A model generated the notes under the pieces. That model was not told the DNA's origin and did no database searches. It worked only from the letters and a program-made list of their open reading frames with translations. The translations under genes and the position numbers were made by a program. This document shows, piece after piece, positions 25,658 to 35,350 of a stretch of 64,000 nt of DNA. The DNA comes from Lysobacter sp. ISL-50. GTDB taxonomy: Bacteria; Pseudomonadota; Gammaproteobacteria; Xanthomonadales; Xanthomonadaceae. How positions within the stretch are numbered: position 1 is the first letter of the stretch; every line of letters starts with the position of its first letter. Location of the stretch: assembly GCF_018612875.1 (NCBI RefSeq), contig NZ_JAGGRI010000017.1:1-64000 (forward strand), read 5' to 3'.

Positions 25658-28600
25658 CTAGAGTTCATATGTACGGTGGCTGCCATTCGGTCCATCATAT
25701 CTCGCCGCGGATTCGGCTACTACCTTTCTGGCCCCTTTGTCCATTAGATTGAGCAGTTCCGCAGAGCTTTTAGCTTTGCATTCAGCCTCGGAAGGAAATG
25801 CGGAACTCTGCAACGTCTTTTCGAGCTCTGTGGCGCTATTCTTGGCTGTCTCTGCCCACGCTCTAACGTCTCGCACATGCTGGAATTCATCTTGGATTGT
25901 TTCACGCTTGCTTTTAACTGATGAATAGCTTTTTCGTAGGTGAATGATCAGGTTAAATTCGACAGTTAGTTCTTTCAAGCGGTACTGCCCGTCTTCACAG
26001 TAGCAATTAGCACCCAGGGTCCAATCCATAGCTGTCCGCGCACCCGTCCAGGGCATGAACGGGTCAATCGGAGCGGTAGGCCAAGTCTGCATGGGAGCGC
26101 CTGGCACTACGTCTTTCAGGTAGACAAGTGGAAGGTCGGTCCATTGGAGTAGACCCGTAGGATCCGACCAAAGGAGCGGTGAACTACTGACATAAGTGTA
26201 TGTGTTCATCCCTCCCTCTAGGCCGATCGGATCACTTTGAAGATATCGGCCAGTCGATGGATCATAGTCCCGCTGCACGTTGTAGTGAGTGCCGCTCACC
26301 GAGTCGAATTGTTGCCCCGGAAAGCGCAGATCAAACACAAACGCTTGGCCATCCTGGTCCGGGTCCTGGTTTGGCAAAGAGCCGCCGAACACATCACCCG
26401 CAAGATCCCATTTCCAGACGGCCTTCTGCCGGACAGGATCAAGAACTACGCGTGGAGTGCCCAAATGGTCAGCCTGCACGTAAAGCAACTTGCCACCAGC
26501 CACGACGCCGATCGGCGTGTCGCCGAGCCAAATGATTTCCTGTGTCGGAGTGCCCGCGGAATCGTAGCGCCCAATAACGTTTCCGGATGTGTCGTAGGTG
26601 GTGTAATCAATGACCGCGCCAGTCTGCCGCTGTACGCGCTCGCCCGTACCGTTGTATCGATAGGTCGCCATCGTCGTGCCGTTGACTTTGACTCCACTCA
26701 TACGTCCAGTAGCGTTATAGGTCCACTCAAGCGCGGAGCCGCCTTTGCTGGTGGTGTTTCCGGACGCGTCATAAGTACGGGCGACTGCTCCCCATTGCAT
26801 TAGACGACCTGTGCCAGATGCATAAGTCGCTGTGATGCTCGTGGCACCGTCGGTCACTTCGACGGATCGGTCACCGGTATATGGGGTGTACGTGTAGGTC
26901 TTCAGAGGGGCGTCATTCGCTCCATTCTTGACAGCGGTCAGCTGATTGATCGTGTCGTACTCATATTTGCGAATCGGTGGACTCGACAGATCTGCGCTCC
27001 GGAGTGTTACCAGATTGCCAACCTCGTTGAATTCGAAACCCAACGACAACCCGTCCGTGGACGTGTCCTGGATGGAAATAGGTTGGTAGTTAAGATTGAA
27101 GGTGCGCTTAAGTATTCGCCCATTGCCAAACGTCAGCTGAGCCGCAGGACCAAACGGGTAGTAGGCGATGCCGGTAAGCAGGTTTTCGGTAGGCTGCCCT
27201 GCTCGAGTCACTGCGACACTGCCGACATCGCCATTGCTGGTTGCGCCGTAAGCGACCCGCATGCCGCTGGGATAGGTCATGGCGAGAAGGCGCCCTGCCT
27301 TTGAATATTCGTAACGTGAAACAAACGCCTTGCCGTTGGTGATCTGTACCTTCCGGCTAATGCGTCCGTAGCGGTCATGGCAGTATTCGGTGCTACCGCT
27401 AGAGTCCACGGTGCGGGCCAGTTTCCCTATGGCAAAACGTTCATCAGAGGCGCAGTTCAAAGGCGCAGCATCATACGAATGAGTCACGTTCATCGTGGCA
27501 TCCGCAGGGTAGCTCGATGTCAGTTTTCGTCCCAGAGCATCATAGGTGAAGTTGCTGACGCGGCCAGCTGCGTCCGTACTCGACAGGAGATTGCCGGCAC
27601 TATCGTAGGCACTGGTCGTCGTTCCGGTGGCTGGATTGGTCAGTGACAGTAGATCGCCAAAGCTATTGTGGTTGTAATCGACTGTCTGCGAGCCCAAGTC
27701 TCCGGTGACCATATCCAATTGGCCGTTGGCATCATAGTAATAGAACGATCTGTTTATAGGCGGCTTGTTAACGCTTAGCAGCGTGTTACTAGGGCGATTA
27801 AGCTCGTCAGTAGACTGAACAGATTGGGTGCCCAAAGCATCGGTGGTGTAGTTGGGCTTGCCGTTCTTCCAGTGGCTTGTCGTCGTAGCTCGATCATAGG
27901 CGTCCTTCGCGGTCACTACCCAGCCCAACTGGTTGCGTAAGGTGGTTAAGGCACGCGTGAGGTTGCCGGCTTTGTCTTGAACCTCTGTCTTGTTCGTACG
28001 CCCCTCGTTATCCAGGGTGTAATGGACGCGATCACCGCTAGCGTTGTAGACGTCGGTTACTCGTCCTGCGGCATCTCGTTCAAAACGTATCAAGACACCA
28101 TCCGGATCGGTCGTCTTCTTCAATCGGCCGGCGAGATCGTACTCCAAGGTGGTGATGGAGTCGTCGCTCTCGACCGCGGGATTGTCACCCCGGACGATCT
28201 GGCGCGACACGCGCCCACGAGAATCGAATTCCACCTCGACAACAACGCCACTAGCGTCCTTGATTGCCGTCGAGCGACCAGAGCGGTCGTAACGCAGGTA
28301 CTCGATCACCTGGCCAAGCGGATTTGTCACTTTCCAGACATCCCCCTTTCGATGGCCGCATGACCCATTGGCTACCGCGCAGCCTGCATCGTCCTGTGCG
28401 TAGAAACTAAAGAGCGTTACATCGCTCAGGTCGGTACGTGGACCGTCAACACGGATCAGTTGTCCCACGATCGGGCACCGAGCCGCTTGCACGTCTGCGG
28501 ACTCGCAATAGGAAGAAGTGGTCGTTCGAACCTCACCTGACACAGGTTCGACCTGCGTAGCCGTCAGCTGCTGGCCGCGAGAGTTATAAGTCCACTGACG

Positions 28601-30235
28601 CTTGGCTTGCAGCGTATCGTTCAGATCATAGACGCGCTCTTCAATGGGCTCGTTAAAGACGGGATGCCAATCAGTTTGAGTTTTTCGCGCAATCCTTGAG
28701 TTCGGTGCGTCAATCCGCTGAACGACCTGCCCCTTTGCGTTGTAATCATAATCCGTGCTACCAGTGAAATCATTGGCCCGATCAGGAAAGCCATTAGCGT
28801 CATAGGTGAATTCGGCGATCGCACTGCAAGCATTCGCAGTGCATGCCCGTTCCTTGATCGTGACGAGCCTTCGGCCGTTGATCGTGGTGAACGTATATTT
28901 CATGCGCAGACCGTTGGCGTAGGTAACCTCGGCCCTGTCGCCCTCACCCGATTCAATGACGTAGCGTTCGGCCCCGCCCGCATGCTCAGTAGACGTTGGA
29001 TCTCCAGAATTGTTGTAACCGAACGTGGCCTTAATCGCCCCGGTTTCATCGACTATTTTTGTCAATAGAACGAACGCATAAGAAGCCGTGTCGGTGTAGT
29101 AACCGTAGCTGCGTTTGTAACCCGAAGTCGCGACCACTTTATCCAGCCTGCGTTCCTTGAAACTTGGCAACGTAGGAAGCATTGGTGTCCCATACGTGTA
29201 CTCATAACGCACGCCGTCGGGGTCCGTCATGGAGCTAACGAAACCGTCGCTGTTATGAGCGATAGTGATCGAGCGACCCTGCGGGTCAGCAATTTTGCTA
29301 AGAAGGCCGGCCGTGTAGCTCAGCGTTATATTGTATCCGTCCAGGTAGTCCAAGGCCACGAGACGCCCCTGAGCGTCATAGGTTTCCGTGGAGCCATTCG
29401 CAGAGTTAACGAGTTCCCATAGCAAGGGCGCGCCGGATTCCAGAATAGGTCGCAAAATCATCTGCACTTCAGAGGTAGCAGCCCATAGTCCTCCCGTCTT
29501 TCGGAACGTGATCTGCATTCCGTCATCACGATGAACAGTTACGAGATCAACGCCGGTCGGTGAGCTACGAAACTGGAGGCTTCGGCTGTAGCTGTAGCGC
29601 CAGTTCTCGCCGATGTCGATGGTTTTTACTTCCGGCGCACTGTTGTAAAAGCGATGAAATGCCAGCCCACGCCCGCCGGCACCTGCGTAATCGATTTCAT
29701 CTTGAAACTTATTACTTGAATTAATGACGACTGGGTTGCCCACTGGGACGTTGCTGCAATCATTGCACCCCAGGTTCTTTCCTACGTCTTCGTCATCGTC
29801 TTTAAGAGGGAAGAATTTATTGGTAGTGCCGGCCCAATACGTGTATTGCGGGACAGGCTCGCCCTGATCATTTGTAAGCGGTGGGAGGCTGTAGTGATTT
29901 CCGATTTCAAGAAGGAGGCTGGTCTTCTCTGGCACTACAACTACGCTTGTTCTTTTGCAGTCGGAATAAATCTCAATCTTTTGATCGAAGCCATCAGGAT
30001 AAATGGGCTCCGCGGCAGCTGCCGCCAAATTGTTAGCTCGCAGATCTTTGCATAGCCTCAGGGCGTCGCGAGGTGTGAATAAGTAGCCTGCGCCGTACCA
30101 TAGTAGAGGCCCGGGGGGATGAAAGGCCTGCCCAGGCAGCTGTGGAAACTCCGCTCGCGCCGGGGTGGGGTGTGCATACACAAGAATGGCTGCTAAAGCA
30201 GCAGCCAAGGGGGAGAATTGCTGAGCTACCTTCAT
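25658..30235 (-). CDS. RHS/YD-repeat protein with variable C-terminal domain (candidate toxin)
   Basis: About 1525 residues from ATG 30235 (AAAGGA upstream), starting with a signal peptide ending HPTPARA. The N-terminal part carries a DUF6531-like segment (GNPVVINSSNKFQDEIDY). Dozens of YD repeats (GRxxxxxYDxxG) follow, then the RHS core (LYVQADHLGTPRVVLD, FPGQQFDSVSGTHYNVQRDYDPSTGRYLQSDPIGLEGG) ending in DPTGL. The last 163 residues are unrelated and unassigned; they contain DEFQHVRDVRAW, like a HExxH zincin helix with the first His replaced by Asp. RHS shells encapsulate such toxins. Opposite in strand to the adjoining prophage. Confidence 0.88.
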   Translation of the reverse strand: MKVAQQFSPLAAALAAILVYAHPTPARAEFPQLPGQAFHPPGPLLWYGAGYLFTPRDALRLCKDLRANNLAAAAAEPIYPDGFDQKIEIYSDCKRTSVVVVPEKTSLLLEIGNHYSLPPLTNDQGEPVPQYTYWAGTTNKFFPLKDDDEDVGKNLGCNDCSNVPVGNPVVINSSNKFQDEIDYAGAGGRGLAFHRFYNSAPEVKTIDIGENWRYSYSRSLQFRSSPTGVDLVTVHRDDGMQITFRKTGGLWAATSEVQMILRPILESGAPLLWELVNSANGSTETYDAQGRLVALDYLDGYNITLSYTAGLLSKIADPQGRSITIAHNSDGFVSSMTDPDGVRYEYTYGTPMLPTLPSFKERRLDKVVATSGYKRSYGYYTDTASYAFVLLTKIVDETGAIKATFGYNNSGDPTSTEHAGGAERYVIESGEGDRAEVTYANGLRMKYTFTTINGRRLVTIKERACTANACSAIAEFTYDANGFPDRANDFTGSTDYDYNAKGQVVQRIDAPNSRIARKTQTDWHPVFNEPIEERVYDLNDTLQAKRQWTYNSRGQQLTATQVEPVSGEVRTTTSSYCESADVQAARCPIVGQLIRVDGPRTDLSDVTLFSFYAQDDAGCAVANGSCGHRKGDVWKVTNPLGQVIEYLRYDRSGRSTAIKDASGVVVEVEFDSRGRVSRQIVRGDNPAVESDDSITTLEYDLAGRLKKTTDPDGVLIRFERDAAGRVTDVYNASGDRVHYTLDNEGRTNKTEVQDKAGNLTRALTTLRNQLGWVVTAKDAYDRATTTSHWKNGKPNYTTDALGTQSVQSTDELNRPSNTLLSVNKPPINRSFYYYDANGQLDMVTGDLGSQTVDYNHNSFGDLLSLTNPATGTTTSAYDSAGNLLSSTDAAGRVSNFTYDALGRKLTSSYPADATMNVTHSYDAAPLNCASDERFAIGKLARTVDSSGSTEYCHDRYGRISRKVQITNGKAFVSRYEYSKAGRLLAMTYPSGMRVAYGATSNGDVGSVAVTRAGQPTENLLTGIAYYPFGPAAQLTFGNGRILKRTFNLNYQPISIQDTSTDGLSLGFEFNEVGNLVTLRSADLSSPPIRKYEYDTINQLTAVKNGANDAPLKTYTYTPYTGDRSVEVTDGATSITATYASGTGRLMQWGAVARTYDASGNTTSKGGSALEWTYNATGRMSGVKVNGTTMATYRYNGTGERVQRQTGAVIDYTTYDTSGNVIGRYDSAGTPTQEIIWLGDTPIGVVAGGKLLYVQADHLGTPRVVLDPVRQKAVWKWDLAGDVFGGSLPNQDPDQDGQAFVFDLRFPGQQFDSVSGTHYNVQRDYDPSTGRYLQSDPIGLEGGMNTYTYVSSSPLLWSDPTGLLQWTDLPLVYLKDVVPGAPMQTWPTAPIDPFMPWTGARTAMDWTLGANCYCEDGQYRLKELTVEFNLIIHLRKSYSSVKSKRETIQDEFQHVRDVRAWAETAKNSATELEKTLQSSAFPSEAECKAKSSAELLNLMDKGARKVVAESAARYDGPNGSHRTYEL

Positions 30236-30262
30236 GTTCTGTCCTTTGAATATGATGGGCAT

Positions 30263-30749
30263 TCCTGCCTATTTATTTCATCGCAAGAATGATCGATACA
30301 CCTTGGAGCTACCAGGATTTCGTGGACTACGCTTGCATACGCAAGATATTGACGCGGGCGCACGCCGTGCTTTGGAAAGGTAGATGCGTCATCGGCCCAA
30401 AGGCGCAGCGCTCGAACGCAGGCACTAGGCTTGCTTTCTTGGCGTGCCGGCCTTGTGACTTGTGTTTTACCAACGAAGGTTTCCATGCGAGGAGTGGGCT
30501 CAGGCACTGCAAGCTGCAGTACCTCGACTGTCCCGCCAAAAGAAAATCTTCCACTGTTCGTCCCTGTTGATCAGCCGTTGCGGCTGAATCCGAATACCCA
30601 GGCACTCATTGCCCGAGCCGATTGTGATTATCGTCCTAGCCATAGTGCAACAGACCGAGATCACTCCATGAGATTGAATCGCTGAATTTGATGAACGTCT
30701 TGTGGCCCGCCGGCCCCCATTGGTCGGCGGGTTCCTGCCTCCACCGCCG
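30263..30749. other. Intergenic, 487 bp, no gene seen
   Basis: This holds the upstream region of the RHS gene and the 3' side of the CsrA-like gene. A CCCGCCG/CGGCGGG inverted repeat at about 30705-30730 has no T run on either strand. No convincing coding frame. Confidence 0.5.
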
Positions 30750-30983
30750 TTAGCGTTCAACCGGCCGGGGGCGGGCGCGGTGAGCAACGTTCTTTCCTCG
30801 CTTCGCACGGCACGGGATCTCCGCTTGCCGAGGGTCATCCAGAAGCTCTGAGCGAAGAATCAGTACGTCGCGAGGGGCAGTGAGTCCGAAGCGAACATCG
30901 CCGTTGCGCACTCGGAACACGCGAACTTCGATGTCGTTGCTGATGTTGATCGCTTGGCACGGCCGGAGGGAAAGAACCAACAT
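30750..30983 (-). CDS. CsrA/RsmA-like post-transcriptional regulator
   Basis: 77 residues. Start MLVLSLRP, then IEVRVFRVRNGDVRFGLTAPRDVLILRSEL aligns along the whole CsrA fold (five strands, one helix). The RNA-contact residues Leu4 and Arg44 are both kept. The helix is followed by a basic 20-residue extension absent from the 61-aa E. coli protein. The ATG lies 6 bases after the stop of the gene upstream. It closes a collinear run that includes T4SS genes, and CsrA is reported to control the T4SS of X. citri. It is a paralogue, not the housekeeping copy, because the length and the GETLMIG loop differ. Confidence 0.85.
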   Translation of the reverse strand: MLVLSLRPCQAINISNDIEVRVFRVRNGDVRFGLTAPRDVLILRSELLDDPRQAEIPCRAKRGKNVAHRARPRPVER

Positions 30984-30989
30984 CCGCGA

Positions 30990-31322
30990 TCAGCCCGGCC
31001 ACACGCATGGGAAGTACATGCCGTACTGATCACAGGCCTCACGCAGTTCCCAACTCGGTTGTGGATCTTGGAGCAGCGCCTCCAGATCCGATGGCGTCAT
31101 GAAGCGCCTGATGCATTCGCGACGCCCGTGGACTCCGACGACCCAAACCTCCGTCGTAACCGAATGATCGAGGTGGTGGCGACGCGCACGCGCGGTTGCC
31201 GCGCCGATGCACGCGTCGCGCCCCGCAAACGGAACGTGGTCGTCTTGGCCGTTGATCGAAACGCGCCAGTTCAGCGAACCTCGGCAGACCGCATCGAAAT
31301 GGACCACATTGGTACTTACCAT
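30990..31322 (-). CDS. Hypothetical protein (110 aa)
   Basis: 110 residues from ATG 31322, overlapping the upstream stop by 7 bases (ATGGTAA). Two halves: an N-terminal Asn/Val/Trp-rich beta part and a C-terminal helix-strand part (FMTPSDLEALLQDPQPSWELREACDQYG). No family recognised. Coupled to both neighbours, so it likely works with them. Confidence 0.6.
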   Translation of the reverse strand: MVSTNVVHFDAVCRGSLNWRVSINGQDDHVPFAGRDACIGAATARARRHHLDHSVTTEVWVVGVHGRRECIRRFMTPSDLEALLQDPQPSWELREACDQYGMYFPCVWPG

Positions 31323-31969
31323 CCCTCGTACTCCTCGAGGACACCAATCTTTCGGACAAATCCTTCGCCCACCCACTGCGGGTGGTAACTTCGCCTCGAC
31401 ATCTGATCCGGATGCAGAAACAGTCCGCGGGCTTGTCGCTCGTCGGCGAGAGCGTGCGCTGGGAACACCGCCCAAAAGGTCGGGTCCATGATTTCGTGAC
31501 TGGGAAGCGTCAGCCAGGCGTGCAGGTTAATGCGCGAGCCCGGCGCAATCCCGGTGCGCAGCATCTGTTCCAGCCCCTCGATGGGGGTGTGGCAGAGCCG
31601 ATATCCATCCAAGCACACGTAGCCCAAGGTGTAGGCCACGCGGACACGCAGCTGCGCCTCCAACAATCCGCGCACCATAGCGATCAATCCGAAGCGCTGA
31701 GCAGCGATAACGTCTTCACGCAGGCCGCCCAGCCCGTAGTCCAGTAGGCGCTGGGTTGATGCGATGGTTTCGCCGGAAGCATATCGGAAGGAAATTGGCT
31801 CAAAGCGCGGCGGCTGTAGCCCCCACTCAATACTGCGTGCGTAAGCAGCCATGAGCTTGCACTCATAGCTGGCCGCCGCTTGGGCAGCGGGAGCGTCGTA
31901 CCTAAAAAAACGGCGTAGCCAATTCGGCAGCTTCCAATGCATATACGCCGGGTTCGGAAGTTGGGACAC
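31316..31969 (-). CDS. Hypothetical protein (217 aa)
   Basis: 217 residues from GTG 31969, preceded by CCAGGAGCG. It is rich in Trp, Arg and aromatic residues (WKLPNWLRRFFRYD) with helical middle segments; no signal peptide or long membrane segment. Not recognised. It follows the XVIPCD effector by 63 bases on the same strand and is coupled to the next gene and then to the CsrA-like gene. Confidence 0.6.
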   Translation of the reverse strand: MSQLPNPAYMHWKLPNWLRRFFRYDAPAAQAAASYECKLMAAYARSIEWGLQPPRFEPISFRYASGETIASTQRLLDYGLGGLREDVIAAQRFGLIAMVRGLLEAQLRVRVAYTLGYVCLDGYRLCHTPIEGLEQMLRTGIAPGSRINLHAWLTLPSHEIMDPTFWAVFPAHALADERQARGLFLHPDQMSRRSYHPQWVGEGFVRKIGVLEEYEGW

Positions 31970-32032
31970 AAAGCGCTCCTGGCCGCCCCTTGCGAGGCGG
32001 TGCGGCTGAGGTCAGGTTGAAGGAAAAGTGAC

Positions 32033-33541
32033 TTAGACGGTGCGAGCCGATTGGGCTCGGGTCTGCTCTTGGCTTTGCTGATCCTGCGTCAGCGACTGCT
32101 GCTGATTGACCGCAGCCAACTGCTGGAATGACTTCTCGACCGGGATCTGGGCCGCGATCTCGGTGTTGACCTGGGCGCGCTTGTGCGCAGGGTCAGCCAG
32201 TTCGCCCTGCACGGCGAAAAGGTCCGTACCGGCCGGTGTGCTGCGGCCTGGCACGACATGGTTAACCTGCTCCAGCCCTGCTTGCCGCGAGTTCACCAGC
32301 AGCGCCGCTGTGGTGCGCTCGGCGGTCTCGTTGAGCGGAAGCCCCTGTTCGGCGAACGCGCGTCCGATACCAGCGTGGAGGGTGCTATGCATCGAGTGAT
32401 TCGGATGGTCTGGATTGCGGGGGTCGCTGGCAATGACTCGCTCCGCATTCGTGTCGAGAGAACTAGCGTCGCCATACTGCCGAGGAATAGTTCTGCCATT
32501 GGCGACATCCTCTTGGAATGCTCGCGATATGCGGCTCATATCGTGCCGCTCGCTAACATCGGCGCCTAATGCAGCTCCCTTCGCCAGATACTCCACCCAT
32601 TTCGAGCTTGGGCCGATCACCTTTCCAAGTGTTTGGTCGAGCAACGGGGTTTCTGCGATCGCTCCACCGATCAGGCCGACCGCCCATTGGCCGTGTTCAA
32701 GCACGCCCTGGCGGCCGGCTAAACTGGAGATGGATAGCTTAGGCCCGATGTGGTCGCCAGTGCGCTCGTTCACCACGCTATTGTTAACGGTGTAGTTCAG
32801 CAGGCTAGTGTGCTGCACGGTTCCGTGATCATAGTCTGGAGCGCCAGCAGGGGTTACCCCGTTCTTCTTGCACCATTTCTGATATTCTTCGGATTCGATG
32901 ATGTTCTTTGCGCCTGGCGCATCGAAGGTACGCCCGCCCCAGCCGAACGTATGCGCGACAATCTGTGCGTGCGCGCCGCCGAGCGAATGACCAGTGACTT
33001 CGATCTTATGATCGGCGCCGTACTTCCGTTGCATGTCTAAGGCGTAGTTCAACGCAGCTTCGATCTGCGGGTCCCAGTCTTTCGCGCCTCGGCCAAAGCG
33101 GCTGGCCACGTGATCTACTCCTGCACGTTGTACATCACCCATTTGCTTCTGGGTGTGCTCTGTCTTCGGCCCGGATACACCGAGCGCGCCGAGGAGATCA
33201 CCATCGGCTGCTAGCTTGACGTTAGGACCATACCAGTCCTGAGCTTCATCGCTACCGCGAAAGGCAAGCACTATCCGTCGCTCTTCATCGCCTTGCTTTT
33301 CGAAGGCCGCGACAGTCAACCCGTTTTTGCGGTTATCTTCAAAATTATCCCGTTGAGTGGACTCCACTTCGCCCAATAGAGACCAGCGCTCCGGGAATCG
33401 ATAGGACTGACTCTTGCCGTCGCGCGCGGCAACTAAGTCGGCATGATCACCGTATGCAGCATCGGATAGCATCGCGTAGGCGGCGTCTTCCTTGAGGTCC
33501 AGCATAGCGCCGGGGAAGACCGGGGTGTCGTTCTTACTCAT
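32033..33541 (-). CDS. T4SS effector with lipase-like domain and XVIPCD (X-Tfe type)
   Basis: 502 residues. The N-terminal domain is a class 3-like lipase/alpha-beta hydrolase: VLAFRGSDEAQDW (oxyanion side, about 91-103) and nucleophile elbow GHSLGG with Ser186. The C-terminal ~125 residues match the XVIPCD secretion domain: DPRNPDHPNHSMH followed by the RTTAALLVNSRQAGLEQVNHVV segment and a Gln-rich tail. XVIPCD docks effectors on VirD4 for killing other bacteria. The predicted activity is phospholipase/lipase against the target envelope. AAGGA precedes the ATG. Confidence 0.9.
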   Translation of the reverse strand: MSKNDTPVFPGAMLDLKEDAAYAMLSDAAYGDHADLVAARDGKSQSYRFPERWSLLGEVESTQRDNFEDNRKNGLTVAAFEKQGDEERRIVLAFRGSDEAQDWYGPNVKLAADGDLLGALGVSGPKTEHTQKQMGDVQRAGVDHVASRFGRGAKDWDPQIEAALNYALDMQRKYGADHKIEVTGHSLGGAHAQIVAHTFGWGGRTFDAPGAKNIIESEEYQKWCKKNGVTPAGAPDYDHGTVQHTSLLNYTVNNSVVNERTGDHIGPKLSISSLAGRQGVLEHGQWAVGLIGGAIAETPLLDQTLGKVIGPSSKWVEYLAKGAALGADVSERHDMSRISRAFQEDVANGRTIPRQYGDASSLDTNAERVIASDPRNPDHPNHSMHSTLHAGIGRAFAEQGLPLNETAERTTAALLVNSRQAGLEQVNHVVPGRSTPAGTDLFAVQGELADPAHKRAQVNTEIAAQIPVEKSFQQLAAVNQQQSLTQDQQSQEQTRAQSARTV

Positions 33542-33570
33542 ACACTGATTCCTTGTGCGGATAAATCGGG

Positions 33571-34293
33571 CTACTCGGTGGGGTCGGGCTCTTTATCTAA
33601 GTCGTAGAAATCAATCTGTATGAGCTTCTGACCAGGCTTGACTCGGTGGCTTACCTTGTAATTGGCCTTAGTCAACGCTGGACAATCGAAGCTGGGCTGG
33701 GCATTGCTTGCGTAAGACGCAACCTTGCAAGGAATGACCACAGGGGTGTTTAAGGAATTCTCCTCGATAGGGCATTTACGATGATCGCCAGACCTAGGGT
33801 TGACGTCGCAGCCCGATGAGTCTGATTCGTCGTGGTAGAAGTAGTAGGTATGGATCACTTGTTCCACGACCTCAGCCTCCTCGTCCGGGCCGCCGATCTT
33901 CTCCACCACGGCATTGACCCGCACCAGAGTCCAGTTGCAGGCGCCCGGAAGGTACTTGTCCACGACCAGCGCGGCACTGTAGCGGCTGTTCTTACGTGCC
34001 AGTTCGATAGGTTCGCTGTGGTAGTTCGGGCCTTGGCCCCACTTCGCGCCGGGGTGGCTGAAGCAAGTCATATCCTTCGTATCTGTCACATACAAAGCGA
34101 CGAGTTCAATCTGCAACGAATCGGGCACGCGTCCCCCAAGTTGGACGATGTGCTTAGGCTTTTTGTTCAAATTGCGTGCAACATCCTTAGCGTCGCTCTG
34201 CTGAGAAATATCCGCAGGCGAAGCGCAGCCTGCTAATGACGGCGCCAGCGCAAGTGTCGCAGCGGCAAGGTATGGGTTCACTCGATTCTTCAC
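33571..34293 (-). CDS. Immunity lipoprotein for the XVIPCD effector (X-Tfi type)
   Basis: About 240 residues from GTG 34293. A signal peptide ends in lipobox LAGC, so it is anchored in the periplasm. The mature part is beta-rich with several cysteines, one in the SSGCDVN loop and one in KCPIEEN. It ends 29 bases before the effector; immunity upstream of effector is the arrangement of XAC2610/XAC2609 in X. citri. It probably binds and blocks the lipase in the periplasm; specificity is inferred from the pairing. Confidence 0.75.
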   Translation of the reverse strand: MKNRVNPYLAAATLALAPSLAGCASPADISQQSDAKDVARNLNKKPKHIVQLGGRVPDSLQIELVALYVTDTKDMTCFSHPGAKWGQGPNYHSEPIELARKNSRYSAALVVDKYLPGACNWTLVRVNAVVEKIGGPDEEAEVVEQVIHTYYFYHDESDSSGCDVNPRSGDHRKCPIEENSLNTPVVIPCKVASYASNAQPSFDCPALTKANYKVSHRVKPGQKLIQIDFYDLDKEPDPTE

Positions 34294-34333
34294 GTCATTG
34301 TCCGGTCGATGAGCTGATACGGCTCGCAGAGGA

Positions 34334-34855
34334 TTACATCCAAACTTCAAATTTGCGGCTCTCGGGTTCACGTTCGACGCAGGCGACCATCTGCCCCGTA
34401 GTGTTCGCGTACTTTGCTATGAAGAAACATCCAGCGAACGCGCTGATGGCGGATATCCACAGAGCCGGGACCGAGCATGCTAGCCCCGCTGCTGGGACCG
34501 CTGTCATGGCCAAGCTTTGTCCCGCCCAGCTCAGTACCAACCCGAAGAGGACGCGGCGATGAAGGCCGGTATCTGCGTATGGCTGGCTCGCCTTCATGGC
34601 CCGTCGAGAGTCCAGATAGGCACCGCCGTGACTTCCAGTGGCAATCGAGTTGAGCAGAATGGAGCCGACAGAGAGAGCCACTGAAACGTAGAGCAACAGC
34701 TCGGCTGTGAACTGATCTGCCAGAAGTAGAGTCGCCAAAGAACACGCTAGCGCACCAGTCGCGAGGCGGGACCACATTGCTGCGCGTTTTGTCGATCTCA
34801 TGACCAACGACAGAGGAGGGTGGGACTTTAAAACTATGTCGATGAGCGGGTTCAT
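34334..34855 (-). CDS. Integral membrane protein, unknown (173 aa)
   Basis: 173 residues, four predicted membrane segments (about 30-47, 50-68, 105-124, 130-150), small soluble ends. AGAGG lies 8 bases before ATG 34855. Not recognised. It sits between the DUF4189 gene and the immunity lipoprotein in one transcription unit, so a link with secretion or immunity is possible. Confidence 0.6.
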   Translation of the reverse strand: MNPLIDIVLKSHPPLSLVMRSTKRAAMWSRLATGALACSLATLLLADQFTAELLLYVSVALSVGSILLNSIATGSHGGAYLDSRRAMKASQPYADTGLHRRVLFGLVLSWAGQSLAMTAVPAAGLACSVPALWISAISAFAGCFFIAKYANTTGQMVACVEREPESRKFEVWM

Positions 34856-34871
34856 GATCGCGACCTCTGCC

Positions 34872-35348
34872 CTATCGAGCGGGAATGGGAAGGCTGCAGC
34901 CGCTGTAGTAGATCCAGCATTCGCCGGAGTCAGAAGCCAGACACTTCCTCATGCTAAGTTCCTTGGCCTCCTCCTCACTAGCAGCTCCCTGGGAGTACGA
35001 CACCTTGGCGGACGTGGCGACTGCCGCGCACTGGTTCCGAAACGTAAATTCAGCCGTGCAGGGCGCTCCACCTCGCCGCCGGCATTCGTCGACGGCTTGC
35101 TTGCGAGCCAATCGCTCGCTTTTTTGATCAGTGGCGATTCCGAACTTCCCTTTGTCATCGGTGGCGACCGCCCCCCACCGGCTCTCCCATTGCGGCCGAC
35201 TAGTAGATTTTCCGCCCTGAATTGGCCCGCAGGATGACAGCGAGGTCCCGCTGTACGGGATTTGCCCCGGAGGGCAACCGCCCTCTGCGACGGCGAGGGA
35301 CGGCGCGAAGATAATGGCTAGGAGGAGGAGTAAGCCGGTGCTTTTCAT
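34872..35348 (-). CDS. DUF4189 secreted protein
   Basis: 158 residues. Signal peptide (LLLLLAIIFAPSLAVA), then GCPPGQIPYSG and the DUF4189 core WGAVATDDKGKFGIATDQKSERLARKQAV with paired cysteines (ECRRRGGAPC, RNQCAAV, RKCL, CWIYYSGC). DUF4189 genes occur repeatedly near Xanthomonas T4SS clusters. Its ribosome site (AAAGGA) lies inside the last codons of the VirB6 gene and only 2 bases separate the two. Confidence 0.8.
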   Translation of the reverse strand: MKSTGLLLLLAIIFAPSLAVAEGGCPPGQIPYSGTSLSSCGPIQGGKSTSRPQWESRWGAVATDDKGKFGIATDQKSERLARKQAVDECRRRGGAPCTAEFTFRNQCAAVATSAKVSYSQGAASEEEAKELSMRKCLASDSGECWIYYSGCSLPIPAR

Positions 35349-35350
35349 AA

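Noticed and set aside
30700-30735. CCCGCCG/CGGCGGG inverted repeat near the CsrA-like gene as a terminator
   Set aside because: No T run on either strand and it overlaps a GC-rich tract.
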